Below, in pieces: positions 32,815 to 41,573 of a stretch of DNA of 49,511 nucleotides; the first letter of the stretch is position 1; every line of letters begins with the position of its first letter. The translations under genes were made by a program, and so were the position numbers. The notes under the pieces were generated by a model. The model worked only from the letters and a program-made list of their open reading frames with translations. It ran no database searches and was not told the origin of the DNA. The DNA comes from JAIXWP01 sp049318685 (GTDB lineage: Bacteria > Bacteroidota > Bacteroidia > Flavobacteriales_D > Sanyastnellaceae), in NCBI GenBank assembly GCA_049318685.1, contig JBMOFW010000002.1, positions 1 to 49,511 on the forward strand, in the 5' to 3' direction.

Positions 32815-33678
32815 TTAGAGTTCAAATTCAACCGAATTGAGTACTTCACCATTTACATTATCCACAACAATCGCAATCACCGTGCAGTTCGAGGCATTCC
32901 AGTTTTCATTCATTTTATAACTAAACGACTTCAGCGCTTGCTCTCCCTCCACAGGGGCAGAAGCGATGGGCAAACCAAATGCGCCGGTCACAGCATCACG
33001 AAGCACATGATTGTGCTCATAATCCAAAATCTCAGTAGGATCTTGATTGTAATCTTCTTGCGCACTAATGATGTGCGACTCTACGACATAAACCACGAGA
33101 TTATATGAATTGGGCAACGCTTCCAAAAATTCAGTATGTGCGTGAATGTTGAGGATACCGTCTTCAGAAACATAATTGGCTTGAAGTTGAAGCGCGGCTT
33201 GCGGCTCTTCAGCCAACTCTTCATTGATCATGGTCTCCCAATCCGCAAATGGATAAGCATTGGCCACACCTGTCACTCGATTGACACGTGCACTTGGATT
33301 AAAACCACCTTCTAACTGCCCCCAATAAATATCTCCGACTTCTGTATTGTAATCATTTTCAAACGGTTCAGCGCCCACAGAAGCCAAAGTACCGGCGTGA
33401 ATACTCATCAACACCAAGCGTTCGCCCAAGGTGGCATCCCAAGCGTTTGCTTGCGCAGTCGCCGGAGGGCAAAATCCGCAGAGATGGCCAGTAAATTCTT
33501 CCATAAACGCATTCTTCTCTGGATTCTCAACTGAAGTAAACGTGGGCGCAGGACCGTAAACCGACTCGAGATACTGATTATTGATTTCAATGATCAAATC
33601 TTCCGTATCCGAACAACTCGCCAAAATTGAAAGTATGGCTATGGTTAGAATCCAACTGTATTTTTTCATGATGTTCAT
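32815..33678 (-). CDS. Omp28-family lipoprotein with thioredoxin-like CxxC
   Basis: The 287-residue product has a lipoprotein signal peptide (lipobox ending at C22, 'SILASCSD'). Residues about 55-190 form an Omp28-like thioredoxin-fold domain with 'EEFTGHLCGFCPPATAQANAW', carrying C67-x-x-C70. A C-terminal beta domain follows. Omp28 was described as a surface antigen and adhesin in Porphyromonas gingivalis. The CxxC suggests a redox or disulphide-handling role in the periplasm or at the surface, which is an inference. It is 13 nt downstream of the DUF6029 gene and 4 nt upstream of the PorT-like gene. Confidence 0.85.
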   Translation of the reverse strand: MNIMKKYSWILTIAILSILASCSDTEDLIIEINNQYLESVYGPAPTFTSVENPEKNAFMEEFTGHLCGFCPPATAQANAWDATLGERLVLMSIHAGTLASVGAEPFENDYNTEVGDIYWGQLEGGFNPSARVNRVTGVANAYPFADWETMINEELAEEPQAALQLQANYVSEDGILNIHAHTEFLEALPNSYNLVVYVVESHIISAQEDYNQDPTEILDYEHNHVLRDAVTGAFGLPIASAPVEGEQALKSFSYKMNENWNASNCTVIAIVVDNVNGEVLNSVEFEL

Positions 33679-33691
33679 TTTCTAAATACGA

Positions 33692-35413
33692 TTAAAAAGT
33701 GCTTGAAATAGAAAGTTCAAAACCGTTGGTAGCAGGCACAGCGCGACAGACGCCGCCTATACAGAATACTCCTTCTCGACGCTTTCCATATCCAAGAGTG
33801 ATACGATTTGCACCATTGATGTATCCAATGGTTCCAAAAAGATAGTGAATGCGTTTATCAGAATTCGTGTTGCCATAATTGTATTGATCCAGTATGGCCA
33901 TAGTCCAATGGGGAGAATGCGTGTACTCCATTAAAACGGTGCCCCAATCACCTTTGTCTTGCTCGGTTTGAAGGGCTTGCAACTCCAAATGGAAATTATT
34001 TTTTGGTGTCAACTTGTAATTTATCTCAACCACTTGAATATCGGCATAAACCAAACCCTTGAAATCATTGGTAACTGGCGTAGCGAGTGTATTGAACTCC
34101 AAGTAATAATAGGTCGCTGCTACCGACCATTTTTTATTGAGTTTGCGTTTAATCTCCAAATTGAAGTCGCGCACATACTTATCTTCTCCGAATCCAAAAG
34201 AGGCACGTTCATATCCGTAGATCGCGCCATCTGCGCCTTCCAACGCCTTTTTGTCCAAACTATTTGCGGCAGCAAAGTTGACCGAAATCTGTGTTCCATA
34301 TTTCCCGCCCAATTTTGAATCCTTGGGAATGGTGTAAAACACCTCCGCCATGAAGCTCGACTCACCGGTAACAGGAGTAGCGTATGGATAAAGCGTAGCA
34401 GCCAAATTGTAAGTGTGCTGCTTTGTAATAGCAGGATTGTAGTTGACCGGAAGATCAAAAAGTGCGGCATCGCGTTCAGAACGGAAACTCATGTTGTCGA
34501 TCACTTTCGCCGCAGCATTGATACCAATTCCTTTTTTGCTAAACGAAGCACTCGCAAAGAAAGCTTCCCCATTTTTGTAGATATAACCGTTGTCTTTACT
34601 TGGATCATTGGCTTTATAAGCATACTCCGCAAACAAGGTAAAAGGACCATGCACAATGTTTACTCTTCCTGCAGTAACGGCCACGTTTTGAGGATAAGTA
34701 AGCAAAAGAGAATCAATCACAAAGTTTCCTGTTTCTTGGTATTTGCTGACGAAACTTCCTCCCAAAATTATTTTTGTTTTCGCATTGGCAAAAGTAGACG
34801 TCGCGGAATCGGATTTAGTAATGATGCGTTTCATTGAACCAAAAAAGTCATTCAAGTGTATTTCACCATCAATTCCGCGAAGCAATGATTCAGAATTAAT
34901 CAATCGCGAATCAAAGGCCAGTCGTTGATGACCATAAATGGCTTTTACAGTTGCACCTTGAAATGGCGTGAATATCACGCGTGCACCATCCATTGCGTTG
35001 TCTATCCCTAAGTTCGGTTCCCAATAAGTTCTGAAAGAAAGCCCCGAACCAAATTGCTCATAGAAATTTCCTACCGTAATATCAAGACCATCATTGTTGT
35101 ATCGTGCGTAGCGGTGTCCAATACCCGTACCCTTGTAGCGACCACCCACAGAGTATCCTTGAATAGCATCCATGTAGGATTCGAAGCGCACACCGGCCGT
35201 AAACTTACCGTATGTATAATTGAAATTACCGAAGCCGTTGAGTGCCGTTTTCGCAGGAGGCACTTGCGCACCGATCAACGAATCACGCGTATACTGTTGC
35301 CACAGTAATTGAAAATTACCGTGCAGTTGGCCTTGAATGGGTTGATTTTCTTGTGCATTGACCAGGGCATAAAACGTGAATAAAAAAGCAAAGGTCAGTA
35401 GTGAATATTTCAT
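33692..35413 (-). CDS. DUF6029-family outer-membrane protein
   Basis: The 573-residue product has a signal peptide ('MKYSLLTFAFLFTFYALVNAQ') and then an all-beta pattern with alternating aromatic residues and turns up to a terminal 'ELSISSTF', typical of a large outer-membrane barrel. 'NFYEQFGSGLSFRTYWEPNLGIDNAMDGARV' and 'FSKKGIGINAAAKVIDNMSFRSERD' resemble the DUF6029 family of Bacteroidota, for which no function is known. I chose the ATG at 35413; the upstream ATGs give no better signal peptide. It is the first gene of an operon with Omp28 and the PorT-like protein. A terminator separates it from the TlpA-like gene. Confidence 0.75.
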   Translation of the reverse strand: MKYSLLTFAFLFTFYALVNAQENQPIQGQLHGNFQLLWQQYTRDSLIGAQVPPAKTALNGFGNFNYTYGKFTAGVRFESYMDAIQGYSVGGRYKGTGIGHRYARYNNDGLDITVGNFYEQFGSGLSFRTYWEPNLGIDNAMDGARVIFTPFQGATVKAIYGHQRLAFDSRLINSESLLRGIDGEIHLNDFFGSMKRIITKSDSATSTFANAKTKIILGGSFVSKYQETGNFVIDSLLLTYPQNVAVTAGRVNIVHGPFTLFAEYAYKANDPSKDNGYIYKNGEAFFASASFSKKGIGINAAAKVIDNMSFRSERDAALFDLPVNYNPAITKQHTYNLAATLYPYATPVTGESSFMAEVFYTIPKDSKLGGKYGTQISVNFAAANSLDKKALEGADGAIYGYERASFGFGEDKYVRDFNLEIKRKLNKKWSVAATYYYLEFNTLATPVTNDFKGLVYADIQVVEINYKLTPKNNFHLELQALQTEQDKGDWGTVLMEYTHSPHWTMAILDQYNYGNTNSDKRIHYLFGTIGYINGANRITLGYGKRREGVFCIGGVCRAVPATNGFELSISSTF

Positions 35414-35449
35414 ACGAAAAAGCATTGGACTAATGAAGCCGCAAATTAG

Positions 35450-35478
35450 CAATAAAAAAGCCCTCTAACGAGGGCTTT
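35450..35478 (-). terminator. Intrinsic terminator of the TlpA-like gene
   Basis: AAAGCCCTC and GAGGGCTTT (35457-35465 and 35470-35478) form a 9-bp stem with a TAACG-side loop of 4 nt. The minus strand continues with TTTTTTATT. It lies 29 nt after the TlpA-like stop. Confidence 0.88.
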
Positions 35479-35506
35479 CTGCTGTTTATTGAAAAACAAA
35501 AATCGG

Positions 35507-35998
35507 TTAAGATTTAAGTTTTAAAAGTTCTTTATGCAATTCTTCTTCGTCGCCTTCTGCGTAATTGTTGTGTTGCCAAACGATGTTTCCTTTGCCATCC
35601 ACGAGAAATGTGTGTGGCACATTGTTTACACCGAGGGCTTGAGCAAACTGTTTATTGGAATCCAAAAGCACTGTAAAGTCCCATGAAACACTATTCACAT
35701 ATGGGGCAACGCGACTAACACTGCGTTGATCATCGATCGATACGGCGATTATTTTTACACCTGTTTCTTCTTGCCACTCATCATAAAGTTCTGCGTAGTT
35801 ATTGAGCTCTTTTTTGCAAGGGCTGCACCATGTTGCCCAAAAACATATAACGATTGGTTTGCCATCATTACTCAGTGTACCTGTGTCAATTGTATTTCCG
35901 CTTAAGTCTTTCAATTGAACGCTCGGCAACTTGGCCACTTGGGCTTCAGTGATGAGTGCAGAAACAGCTGCAAAAAGGAGTAACGCAAATTTTTTCAT
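35507..35998 (-). CDS. TlpA-like periplasmic thioredoxin-fold protein
   Basis: The 163-residue product has a signal peptide ('MKKFALLLFAAVSALITEAQ') and a TlpA/ResA-type thioredoxin domain. 'IVICFWATWCSPCKKELNNY' carries the active-site C58-S-P-C61, and 'GVNNVPHTFLVDGKGNIVWQHN' contains the cis-proline. It reduces or exchanges disulphides in the periplasm. The ATG at 35998 is chosen because it starts the signal peptide. It lies between terminators on both sides and is thus a single-gene transcript. Confidence 0.92.
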   Translation of the reverse strand: MKKFALLLFAAVSALITEAQVAKLPSVQLKDLSGNTIDTGTLSNDGKPIVICFWATWCSPCKKELNNYAELYDEWQEETGVKIIAVSIDDQRSVSRVAPYVNSVSWDFTVLLDSNKQFAQALGVNNVPHTFLVDGKGNIVWQHNNYAEGDEEELHKELLKLKS

Positions 35999-36092
35999 GA
36001 GAAATAAATTAATGGTGCAATTTAGTTGAATTCTGCAAGTCAATGATTGTACCAAAAAAGGATATTTTTCGATTCTTGATTTGCTATGAAAA

Positions 36093-36122
36093 GAAAAAGC
36101 CCTCCGTCAATGACGGAGGGCT
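36093..36122 (-). terminator. Intrinsic terminator of the thioredoxin/T9SS-tail gene
   Basis: AGCCCTCCGTC (36098-36108) and GACGGAGGGCT (36112-36122) form a perfect 11-bp stem with a 3-nt loop, followed on the minus strand by TTTTTC. It lies 24 nt after the stop of the upstream-read gene. Confidence 0.9.
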
Positions 36123-36146
36123 CTTCAATCAAATAAATTGATTCAA

Positions 36147-37625
36147 TTATTTAGCAACAGTCAAACGAGTAGTTGAAACTACACCATCAACGTTGAAGTT
36201 GATCATGTAGATACCAGCGTTCAAATTGCTGAAGTCGATTTGGTTGTTGTAAGTACCAGCTTGTTGAGTGCCTTTGTTTACAGAAACAACGCGCTCGCCG
36301 AGCATGTTAACTACTTCAATAGTTACAGTTGCTTCAGAAGCAAGCGTGTAATTTACGTTTGTCATTGAAGAAGTTGGGTTTGGATAAACACCGAAAGACG
36401 CAGTAGCGTTCATTTCTTCAACACCAACAGTAGAAGTTACGCTAGCGGCAGCAACAATTGATGTATATTCAAAAGAACCATCATGATCAAGGAATGCGGT
36501 CATATAATTACCACCGTCGATACCATAAGCTTTGATGTATCCATCTGAACCACCTGTGTAGAGTGCACCGTGCATACCATCACCATAAGCATCATATACA
36601 GTCATTGAATAGCAGCCTGTAGCAGGAAGGAAGTGCGTTTCATACACATCCACTACAGCTTGAGCGCTAGTGGTGTTAGTACCATAAGGACCGCCAGAAG
36701 CAACTACAGTTCCATTTTCATTCTTGATATCCCAAGTGATTTCATAAGGATATTGGTCAGTGGTCATTTCAACAACAACTTGAGTTGTAGCCTCTTCAGC
36801 CAAAGCGATATCCGCATTCAACGCGTTGTTAGATGCAACACCGTCACCAGTAGCACTAACAGAAATGACTACGTTACCAGTTACTGTACCAGTTCCGAGG
36901 TCAACCATTTCAGATTCGAATTGATCGAGGTTACCAGTCCAGTTGTAAGTGATCGTTGGAGTAACACCAGTTACTGTGATAGTAGCAGCAGTCAACGCAT
37001 TGGTACCGAGGTTAGCCAATTGGAATGACAAATCAGCATCACCGCAAGTCACGATATCACCAGAATAGTTGATAGCGGTAGCATCGTCTGCAGCAACAGT
37101 TTGACATGTGTTGTTTTGGATGAAAGTCCAATGTGCATCAGCTGAGATTTGGCCAGTTTCGGTAACAATACCGTTAGGACATATTGTGTAGACTGTTGGG
37201 AAATAAGCAATTTGCAACAAATCAGCAATGCTAGCATCGTCGATGATAGGATACTCAGTACCGGCGGTCCAGTCACCTTGTGTGAACAAAGCACCAGCAC
37301 CAGAAGTACCGGTAATTTGAGCGTCAGTATTTTGAGATTCTCCTTCTACAAAAAGAACGATTACGTTACCACCGTTAGCTACGCCATGGTCTGCATGCAA
37401 AGTTTCCAATGCGCCACTGTTGTGGTAGCTCCAACACGGACCGCACCATGCAGCTGACACGTCAACTACAACAGTGTACCCTTGTTGCAAATAATCATAC
37501 AAGTTGTGAGTGATGCCATCACGGTCTGTACCTGTGAAATCAGGTGCCAAAGAACCAGAGGCCAATTGAGCGTTTGCAGCTCCTACTGAAAAAATTGTCG
37601 CAAGTGCGAGTAAAATTCTCTTCAT
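36147..37625 (-). CDS. Secreted thioredoxin-fold protein with T9SS type A sorting domain
   Basis: The 492-residue product has a signal peptide (1-19), a thioredoxin-like domain (about 24-170) with 'VDVSAAWCGPCWSYHN' (C61-G-P-C64) and 'AYFPTVYTICPNG'. A beta-rich middle with Ig-like and 'YGDGMHGALYTGG' segments follows. The C-terminal T9SS type A sorting domain ('FGVYPNPTSSMTNVNYTL' to 'YMINFNVDGVVSTTRLTVAK') should direct it across the outer membrane. A cell-surface or released thiol-active protein is therefore expected. Codons are notably enriched in preferred, A/T- and C-ending ones, which suggests high expression. Confidence 0.92.
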   Translation of the reverse strand: MKRILLALATIFSVGAANAQLASGSLAPDFTGTDRDGITHNLYDYLQQGYTVVVDVSAAWCGPCWSYHNSGALETLHADHGVANGGNVIVLFVEGESQNTDAQITGTSGAGALFTQGDWTAGTEYPIIDDASIADLLQIAYFPTVYTICPNGIVTETGQISADAHWTFIQNNTCQTVAADDATAINYSGDIVTCGDADLSFQLANLGTNALTAATITVTGVTPTITYNWTGNLDQFESEMVDLGTGTVTGNVVISVSATGDGVASNNALNADIALAEEATTQVVVEMTTDQYPYEITWDIKNENGTVVASGGPYGTNTTSAQAVVDVYETHFLPATGCYSMTVYDAYGDGMHGALYTGGSDGYIKAYGIDGGNYMTAFLDHDGSFEYTSIVAAASVTSTVGVEEMNATASFGVYPNPTSSMTNVNYTLASEATVTIEVVNMLGERVVSVNKGTQQAGTYNNQIDFSNLNAGIYMINFNVDGVVSTTRLTVAK

Positions 37626-37826
37626 TGGATTAAAAGGTTTGTTTATTTTCTATTGTGAGGGTGCAAGTTATATGAATTTTTCAGACTTCACTCACATTAT
37701 TCTTAATAAAATGGTAAAGCTAAGTTGTCAAGGATGGATTTGGGGCATCACCCATTTGTTAAATTCATCGATTTAAAAACCCAATCCTTAAAAGGAATTA
37801 TTTGAGGGTAAATTGGAACTATATCG

Positions 37827-37834
37827 TATTTTTG
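37827..37834 (+). promoter_or_regulatory. Promoter -7 element of the next T9SS cargo gene
   Basis: TATTTTTG lies 18 nt before the ATG at 37853. A TTTG at 37801-37804, 22 nt further upstream, may be the -33 box. The open frame that starts at 37802 is upstream of the predicted transcript, so the start at 37853 is preferred. Confidence 0.45.
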
Positions 37835-37852
37835 AACAAACAACACGATGCA

Positions 37853-38578
37853 ATGAAAAAACATTTACTCATTATTACACTCGCACTTAGCACCTTCACC
37901 GGATATTCTCAAAGCCTTGGATTGATTGAGCCCGTTACCGATGTATTCGGGACTGTAGCCGATCTTGGCGCAACTGGAGAGTTGGTTGCTGAATGGGGTG
38001 TTGAAAACATTGGAAGCGCTTTTATTGAGGTGCGCGCGAAGCGTGTCATTATGCAAAACGTTTCGGGGACAGTCAACTATTTTTGTTGGGGCGTTTGTTT
38101 CGATGAAACAACCAGTATTTCTCCCCTTTCTGTTAGTCAGGATATGAATCCAGGCGACGTGAACAATACATTTTACGCCCACTATCGTCCTCAAAACAAC
38201 GCAGGTGAAGCCATCATCAAATATTGCTTCTTTGACGCGGCCAATACGGCAGATGAAACTTGTCAAGAAGTTCACTACTGCGTTGATTGTGAACAAAGTG
38301 TTGGAGAAGGAAATGCACTCGATGTAGAGTTGAGTGAAGTTTCTCCAAATCCTGTTCGCAGCATCGGTTCTATTTCTTATAGTTTCCAAACCGCTCCGGA
38401 AAATGCCAAGCTTGTTATTTACAACATGGTTGGATCTATTGTGAAAGAAACCGTGATTACGGCGAAAAATGGAATATTTTTAATCAATGCAGCTGACTTT
38501 GAAAGCGGTGTTTATCTATACTCTATTCAAATGAATGGTAAAGCTTCAGTTATGAAAAAGCTGGTTATCGCCCACTAA
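37853..38578 (+). CDS. Small T9SS type A sorting-domain protein
   Basis: The 241-residue product begins with a signal peptide ('MKKHLLIITLALSTFTGYSQ'). It has a beta-sandwich-like domain with several cysteines ('VNYFCWGVCFDETT', 'YCFFDAANTADETCQEVHYCVDC') and ends with a T9SS type A sorting domain ('LSEVSPNPVRSIGSISYSF' to 'YLYSIQMNGKASVMKKLVIAH'). It should be a secreted, disulphide-stabilised surface protein. No enzyme motif is visible. It is followed by a strong terminator and is a single-gene unit. Confidence 0.88.
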   Translation: MKKHLLIITLALSTFTGYSQSLGLIEPVTDVFGTVADLGATGELVAEWGVENIGSAFIEVRAKRVIMQNVSGTVNYFCWGVCFDETTSISPLSVSQDMNPGDVNNTFYAHYRPQNNAGEAIIKYCFFDAANTADETCQEVHYCVDCEQSVGEGNALDVELSEVSPNPVRSIGSISYSFQTAPENAKLVIYNMVGSIVKETVITAKNGIFLINAADFESGVYLYSIQMNGKASVMKKLVIAH

Positions 38579-38598
38579 TCATTGATTAAAAAAATATT

Positions 38599-38630
38599 AA
38601 CGGCCATTCGTTTGAATGGCCGTTTTTTAT
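38599..38630 (+). terminator. Intrinsic terminator after the T9SS cargo gene
   Basis: AACGGCCATTC-GTTT-GAATGGCCGTT is a perfect 11-bp hairpin followed by TTTTTATTT. Confidence 0.92.
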
Positions 38631-38687
38631 TTCCCCTACTTTGAGTGATGCGGAGTATTTTAGCCGCTCGTTTTTAATCAACCCATT

Positions 38688-40961
38688 ATGGCCAATATAC
38701 GCAAAGGAGAAGCCCTGGATTATCATGAACAGGGCAGGAAGGGAAAGCTGGAGATCGTCCCGACAAAGCCGCATAGTTCGCAGCGCGACTTGGCACTTGC
38801 CTATTCACCCGGTGTTGCCGAACCCGTTCTGGCGATTGCGGAGCGCCCAGAAGACGTTTATAAGTATACCACCAAAGGCAACTTGGTTGGTGTAATATCG
38901 AATGGAACAGCGATTCTAGGATTGGGTAATCTCGGTCCTGAAGCGAGCAAACCAGTGATGGAAGGAAAGTGTATGCTTTTCAAAATTTTCGCTGATATTG
39001 ACAGTATTGATATCGAGGTAGATACCACAGACATTGATAGTTTTGTGGAAACAGTGAGAAATATCGCTCCTACGTTTGGAGGAATTAATCTTGAAGACAT
39101 CAAAGCTCCAGAAGCCTTCGAAATCGAAGAACGCTTAAAAGCGGAACTCAAGATTCCAATAATGCACGATGACCAACATGGCACGGCCATTATTTCCAGT
39201 GCAGCCTTGATCAATGCTCTTGAAATTGCGGGAAAAGAGTTTGGTTCGATTAAAATCGTGGTCAGCGGCGCCGGTGCCGCGGCACTCAGTTGTGTAGACT
39301 TGATGATCAAGCTTGGAGCCAAGAAAGAGAATGTGTTTATGTTTGACAGCAAGGGATTGCTTACAGATTCTCGAGAAGACTTGGATCATCGCAAACGCCG
39401 CTTCGCCACCTCAGCTACATTCGAATCTTTGGCCGAAGCCATGGTAGGCGCAGACGTGTTTTTAGGTCTTTCTCAAGGCAATATCGTTTCGGCAGAAATG
39501 ATCAAGTCGATGGGTTGGAATCCTATCGTTTTCGCTCTTGCCAATCCAAATCCCGAGATTGATTATGATATAGCTATGGCTACCCGTGCTGATATCATCA
39601 TGGCTACAGGGCGCAGTGACCATGCCAATCAGGTGAATAATGTTCTTGGATTCCCATTTATTTTTAGAGGTGCATTGGATGTGCGTGCCACGTGTATAAA
39701 TGATGAAATGAAATTGGCTGCCGTTCGTGCATTGGCCGCTTTAGCAAAAGCCCCTGTTCCTGAAGAAGTAACAGAAGCATATAATCTTCAGCACTTAAGT
39801 TTTGGACCTGAATACATTATTCCAAAACCACTTGACCCACGATTGATTGCAGAAGTGTCGATGGCTGTAGCCAAAGCGGCTATTGATAGCGGCGTGGCCC
39901 GCAACATTATTACTGATTGGGATCAATACCGCGGCGAGTTGCTCAACCGAATGGGTCGCGACAACGTATTGACTCGCGGCATCGCCGAGCGTGCTCGCAA
40001 AGCGCCAAAGCGCGTAGTATTTGCTGAAGGAGACAACATCAAAGTTTTGAAAGCCGCCCAACTTGCTAAAGATGAAGGCGTGGCCATACCTATATTGCTT
40101 GGTCCTGAAGAAAAGATCCATCATTTGATTGAAGAGATGGAGTTGGATTTGGGAGATGTCTTGATCATTGATCCTCGTGTTGATAAGTACATTAATGAAA
40201 GAGAGCAGTATGGAAAAGCGTTCTTCCAAAAGCGCATGCGCAAAGGCATTACAGAACTGGAAGCCACGCGCATGATGCGTGAGCGCAATTACTTCGCCGC
40301 CATGATGGTGGAGACCGGAGCGGCAGATGCCGTGATCTCTGGAATGACCCGCAACTACGGTCGTGTGATTCGTCCGGCGTTGCATACCATTGGAATGGCT
40401 CCAGGTGTGAAAAAAGTTTGTGGTATGTATATTTTACAGACCAAACAAGGACCTCTTTTCCTTGCTGACACAACAGTGAATGAAAATCCTACCGCTGAGG
40501 ATTTGGTAGAAATCACCTTGCGTGTTTCGGAGACGATTGGCAAAATGAAAATTGTTCCGAAAATCGCTTTGTTGAGTTATTCCAATTTTGGTTCTGCAAG
40601 TGGGGACGATGCCAATAAAGTGGCCAAAGCAGTGAGTATTCTCCATCGCGAATACCCTCAAATGATTGTTGATGGTGAAGTTCAGGCTAATTTTGCGCTC
40701 AATGGTGAAATGCTCGCTGAAAACTTCCCGTTTTCAAAGCTCCGTGACATGAAGGTAAATACCTTGATATTCCCGAACTTGGCAGCCGGAAATATTGCTT
40801 ACAAATTGTTGCAAGAAATTGCCGGCCTAGATGCAACGGGACCGGTGTTATTGGGAATGAAGAAGAGTTACCACATTCTTCAAATGGGTTGTTCAGTGCG
40901 CGAGATTACCAATATGGTGCGAATCGCTGTTGTAGATGCCCAGTTAAAAAGTGGAAATTGA
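38688..40961 (+). CDS. maeB: NADP-dependent malic enzyme (MaeB type, with phosphotransacetylase-like domain)
   Basis: The 757-residue protein has an N-terminal malic enzyme domain (about 1-430), with 'YSPGVAEPVLAI', 'PIMHDDQHGTAII' and the NADP-binding 'VVSGAGAAALSCVDLMIKLG'. A C-terminal phosphotransacetylase-like domain (about 430-757) includes 'RVVFAEGDNIKVLKAAQLAKDEG'. It decarboxylates malate to pyruvate with formation of NADPH; the PTA-like part is regulatory in characterised homologues. The length is normal for MaeB. It is followed by ruvA after 15 nt, and ruvA by sprA; this order is shared with other Flavobacteriia. Confidence 0.95.
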   Translation: MANIRKGEALDYHEQGRKGKLEIVPTKPHSSQRDLALAYSPGVAEPVLAIAERPEDVYKYTTKGNLVGVISNGTAILGLGNLGPEASKPVMEGKCMLFKIFADIDSIDIEVDTTDIDSFVETVRNIAPTFGGINLEDIKAPEAFEIEERLKAELKIPIMHDDQHGTAIISSAALINALEIAGKEFGSIKIVVSGAGAAALSCVDLMIKLGAKKENVFMFDSKGLLTDSREDLDHRKRRFATSATFESLAEAMVGADVFLGLSQGNIVSAEMIKSMGWNPIVFALANPNPEIDYDIAMATRADIIMATGRSDHANQVNNVLGFPFIFRGALDVRATCINDEMKLAAVRALAALAKAPVPEEVTEAYNLQHLSFGPEYIIPKPLDPRLIAEVSMAVAKAAIDSGVARNIITDWDQYRGELLNRMGRDNVLTRGIAERARKAPKRVVFAEGDNIKVLKAAQLAKDEGVAIPILLGPEEKIHHLIEEMELDLGDVLIIDPRVDKYINEREQYGKAFFQKRMRKGITELEATRMMRERNYFAAMMVETGAADAVISGMTRNYGRVIRPALHTIGMAPGVKKVCGMYILQTKQGPLFLADTTVNENPTAEDLVEITLRVSETIGKMKIVPKIALLSYSNFGSASGDDANKVAKAVSILHREYPQMIVDGEVQANFALNGEMLAENFPFSKLRDMKVNTLIFPNLAAGNIAYKLLQEIAGLDATGPVLLGMKKSYHILQMGCSVREITNMVRIAVVDAQLKSGN

Positions 40962-40976
40962 ACCTTTTAGACTTTT

Positions 40977-41567
40977 ATGATCCATTATATCAAAGGCAAA
41001 TTGGTTGAGAAAAGCCCTGTGCATGCTGTGATCGACAGTTCTGGTATTGCATATCATCTCAACATAAGCCTCTATACATTCGGAAAACTTCCCGAAACAC
41101 CGGAATGCATCCTTTACACGCATTTTCATGTCAATGGAAATGATTTTTCATTTGTGTTGTACGGCTTCGCTGATGAAGCGGAGCGGGATATTTTCCGTAA
41201 ACTCATCTCTGTCAGTGGTGTAGGCCCGAATACTGCTCGCATGGTGTTGTCGAGTTTGAGTGTAGACGAAGTACGCCATGTGATTGGTTCTAAGGATGTT
41301 GGAAGTTTAAAACGCATCAAAGGGATCGGAGAAAAAACCGCCGAAAGAATCGTCATCGACTTGCACGATAAGGTTTACAAAGCTGGAGAGGCAAGTTTAG
41401 AAAAAGTTTTCGTGGTGCACAATACAATAAAGATGGAGGCGTTAGCCGCGCTGTCCTCTTTGGGACTAGATAAAACCAAAACCGAAAAACTGCTTGACAA
41501 ATTAATGCAGGGCAATAAAGACCTCTCCCTGGAAGAATTGATCAAGCAGGTTTTGAAACAACTTTAA
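40977..41567 (+). CDS. ruvA: Holliday junction branch migration protein RuvA
   Basis: The 196-residue product matches RuvA, with an N-terminal OB-fold ('MIHYIKGKLVEKSPVHAVID'), the two helix-hairpin-helix segments ('LISVSGVGPNTARMVLSSL' and 'RIKGIGEKTAERIVIDL') and a C-terminal domain III ('ALAALSSLGLDKTKTEKLLDKL'). It binds four-way DNA junctions and recruits RuvB. The stop is 6 nt from the GTG start of sprA. Confidence 0.95.
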   Translation: MIHYIKGKLVEKSPVHAVIDSSGIAYHLNISLYTFGKLPETPECILYTHFHVNGNDFSFVLYGFADEAERDIFRKLISVSGVGPNTARMVLSSLSVDEVRHVIGSKDVGSLKRIKGIGEKTAERIVIDLHDKVYKAGEASLEKVFVVHNTIKMEALAALSSLGLDKTKTEKLLDKLMQGNKDLSLEELIKQVLKQL

Positions 41568-41573
41568 AAATAC

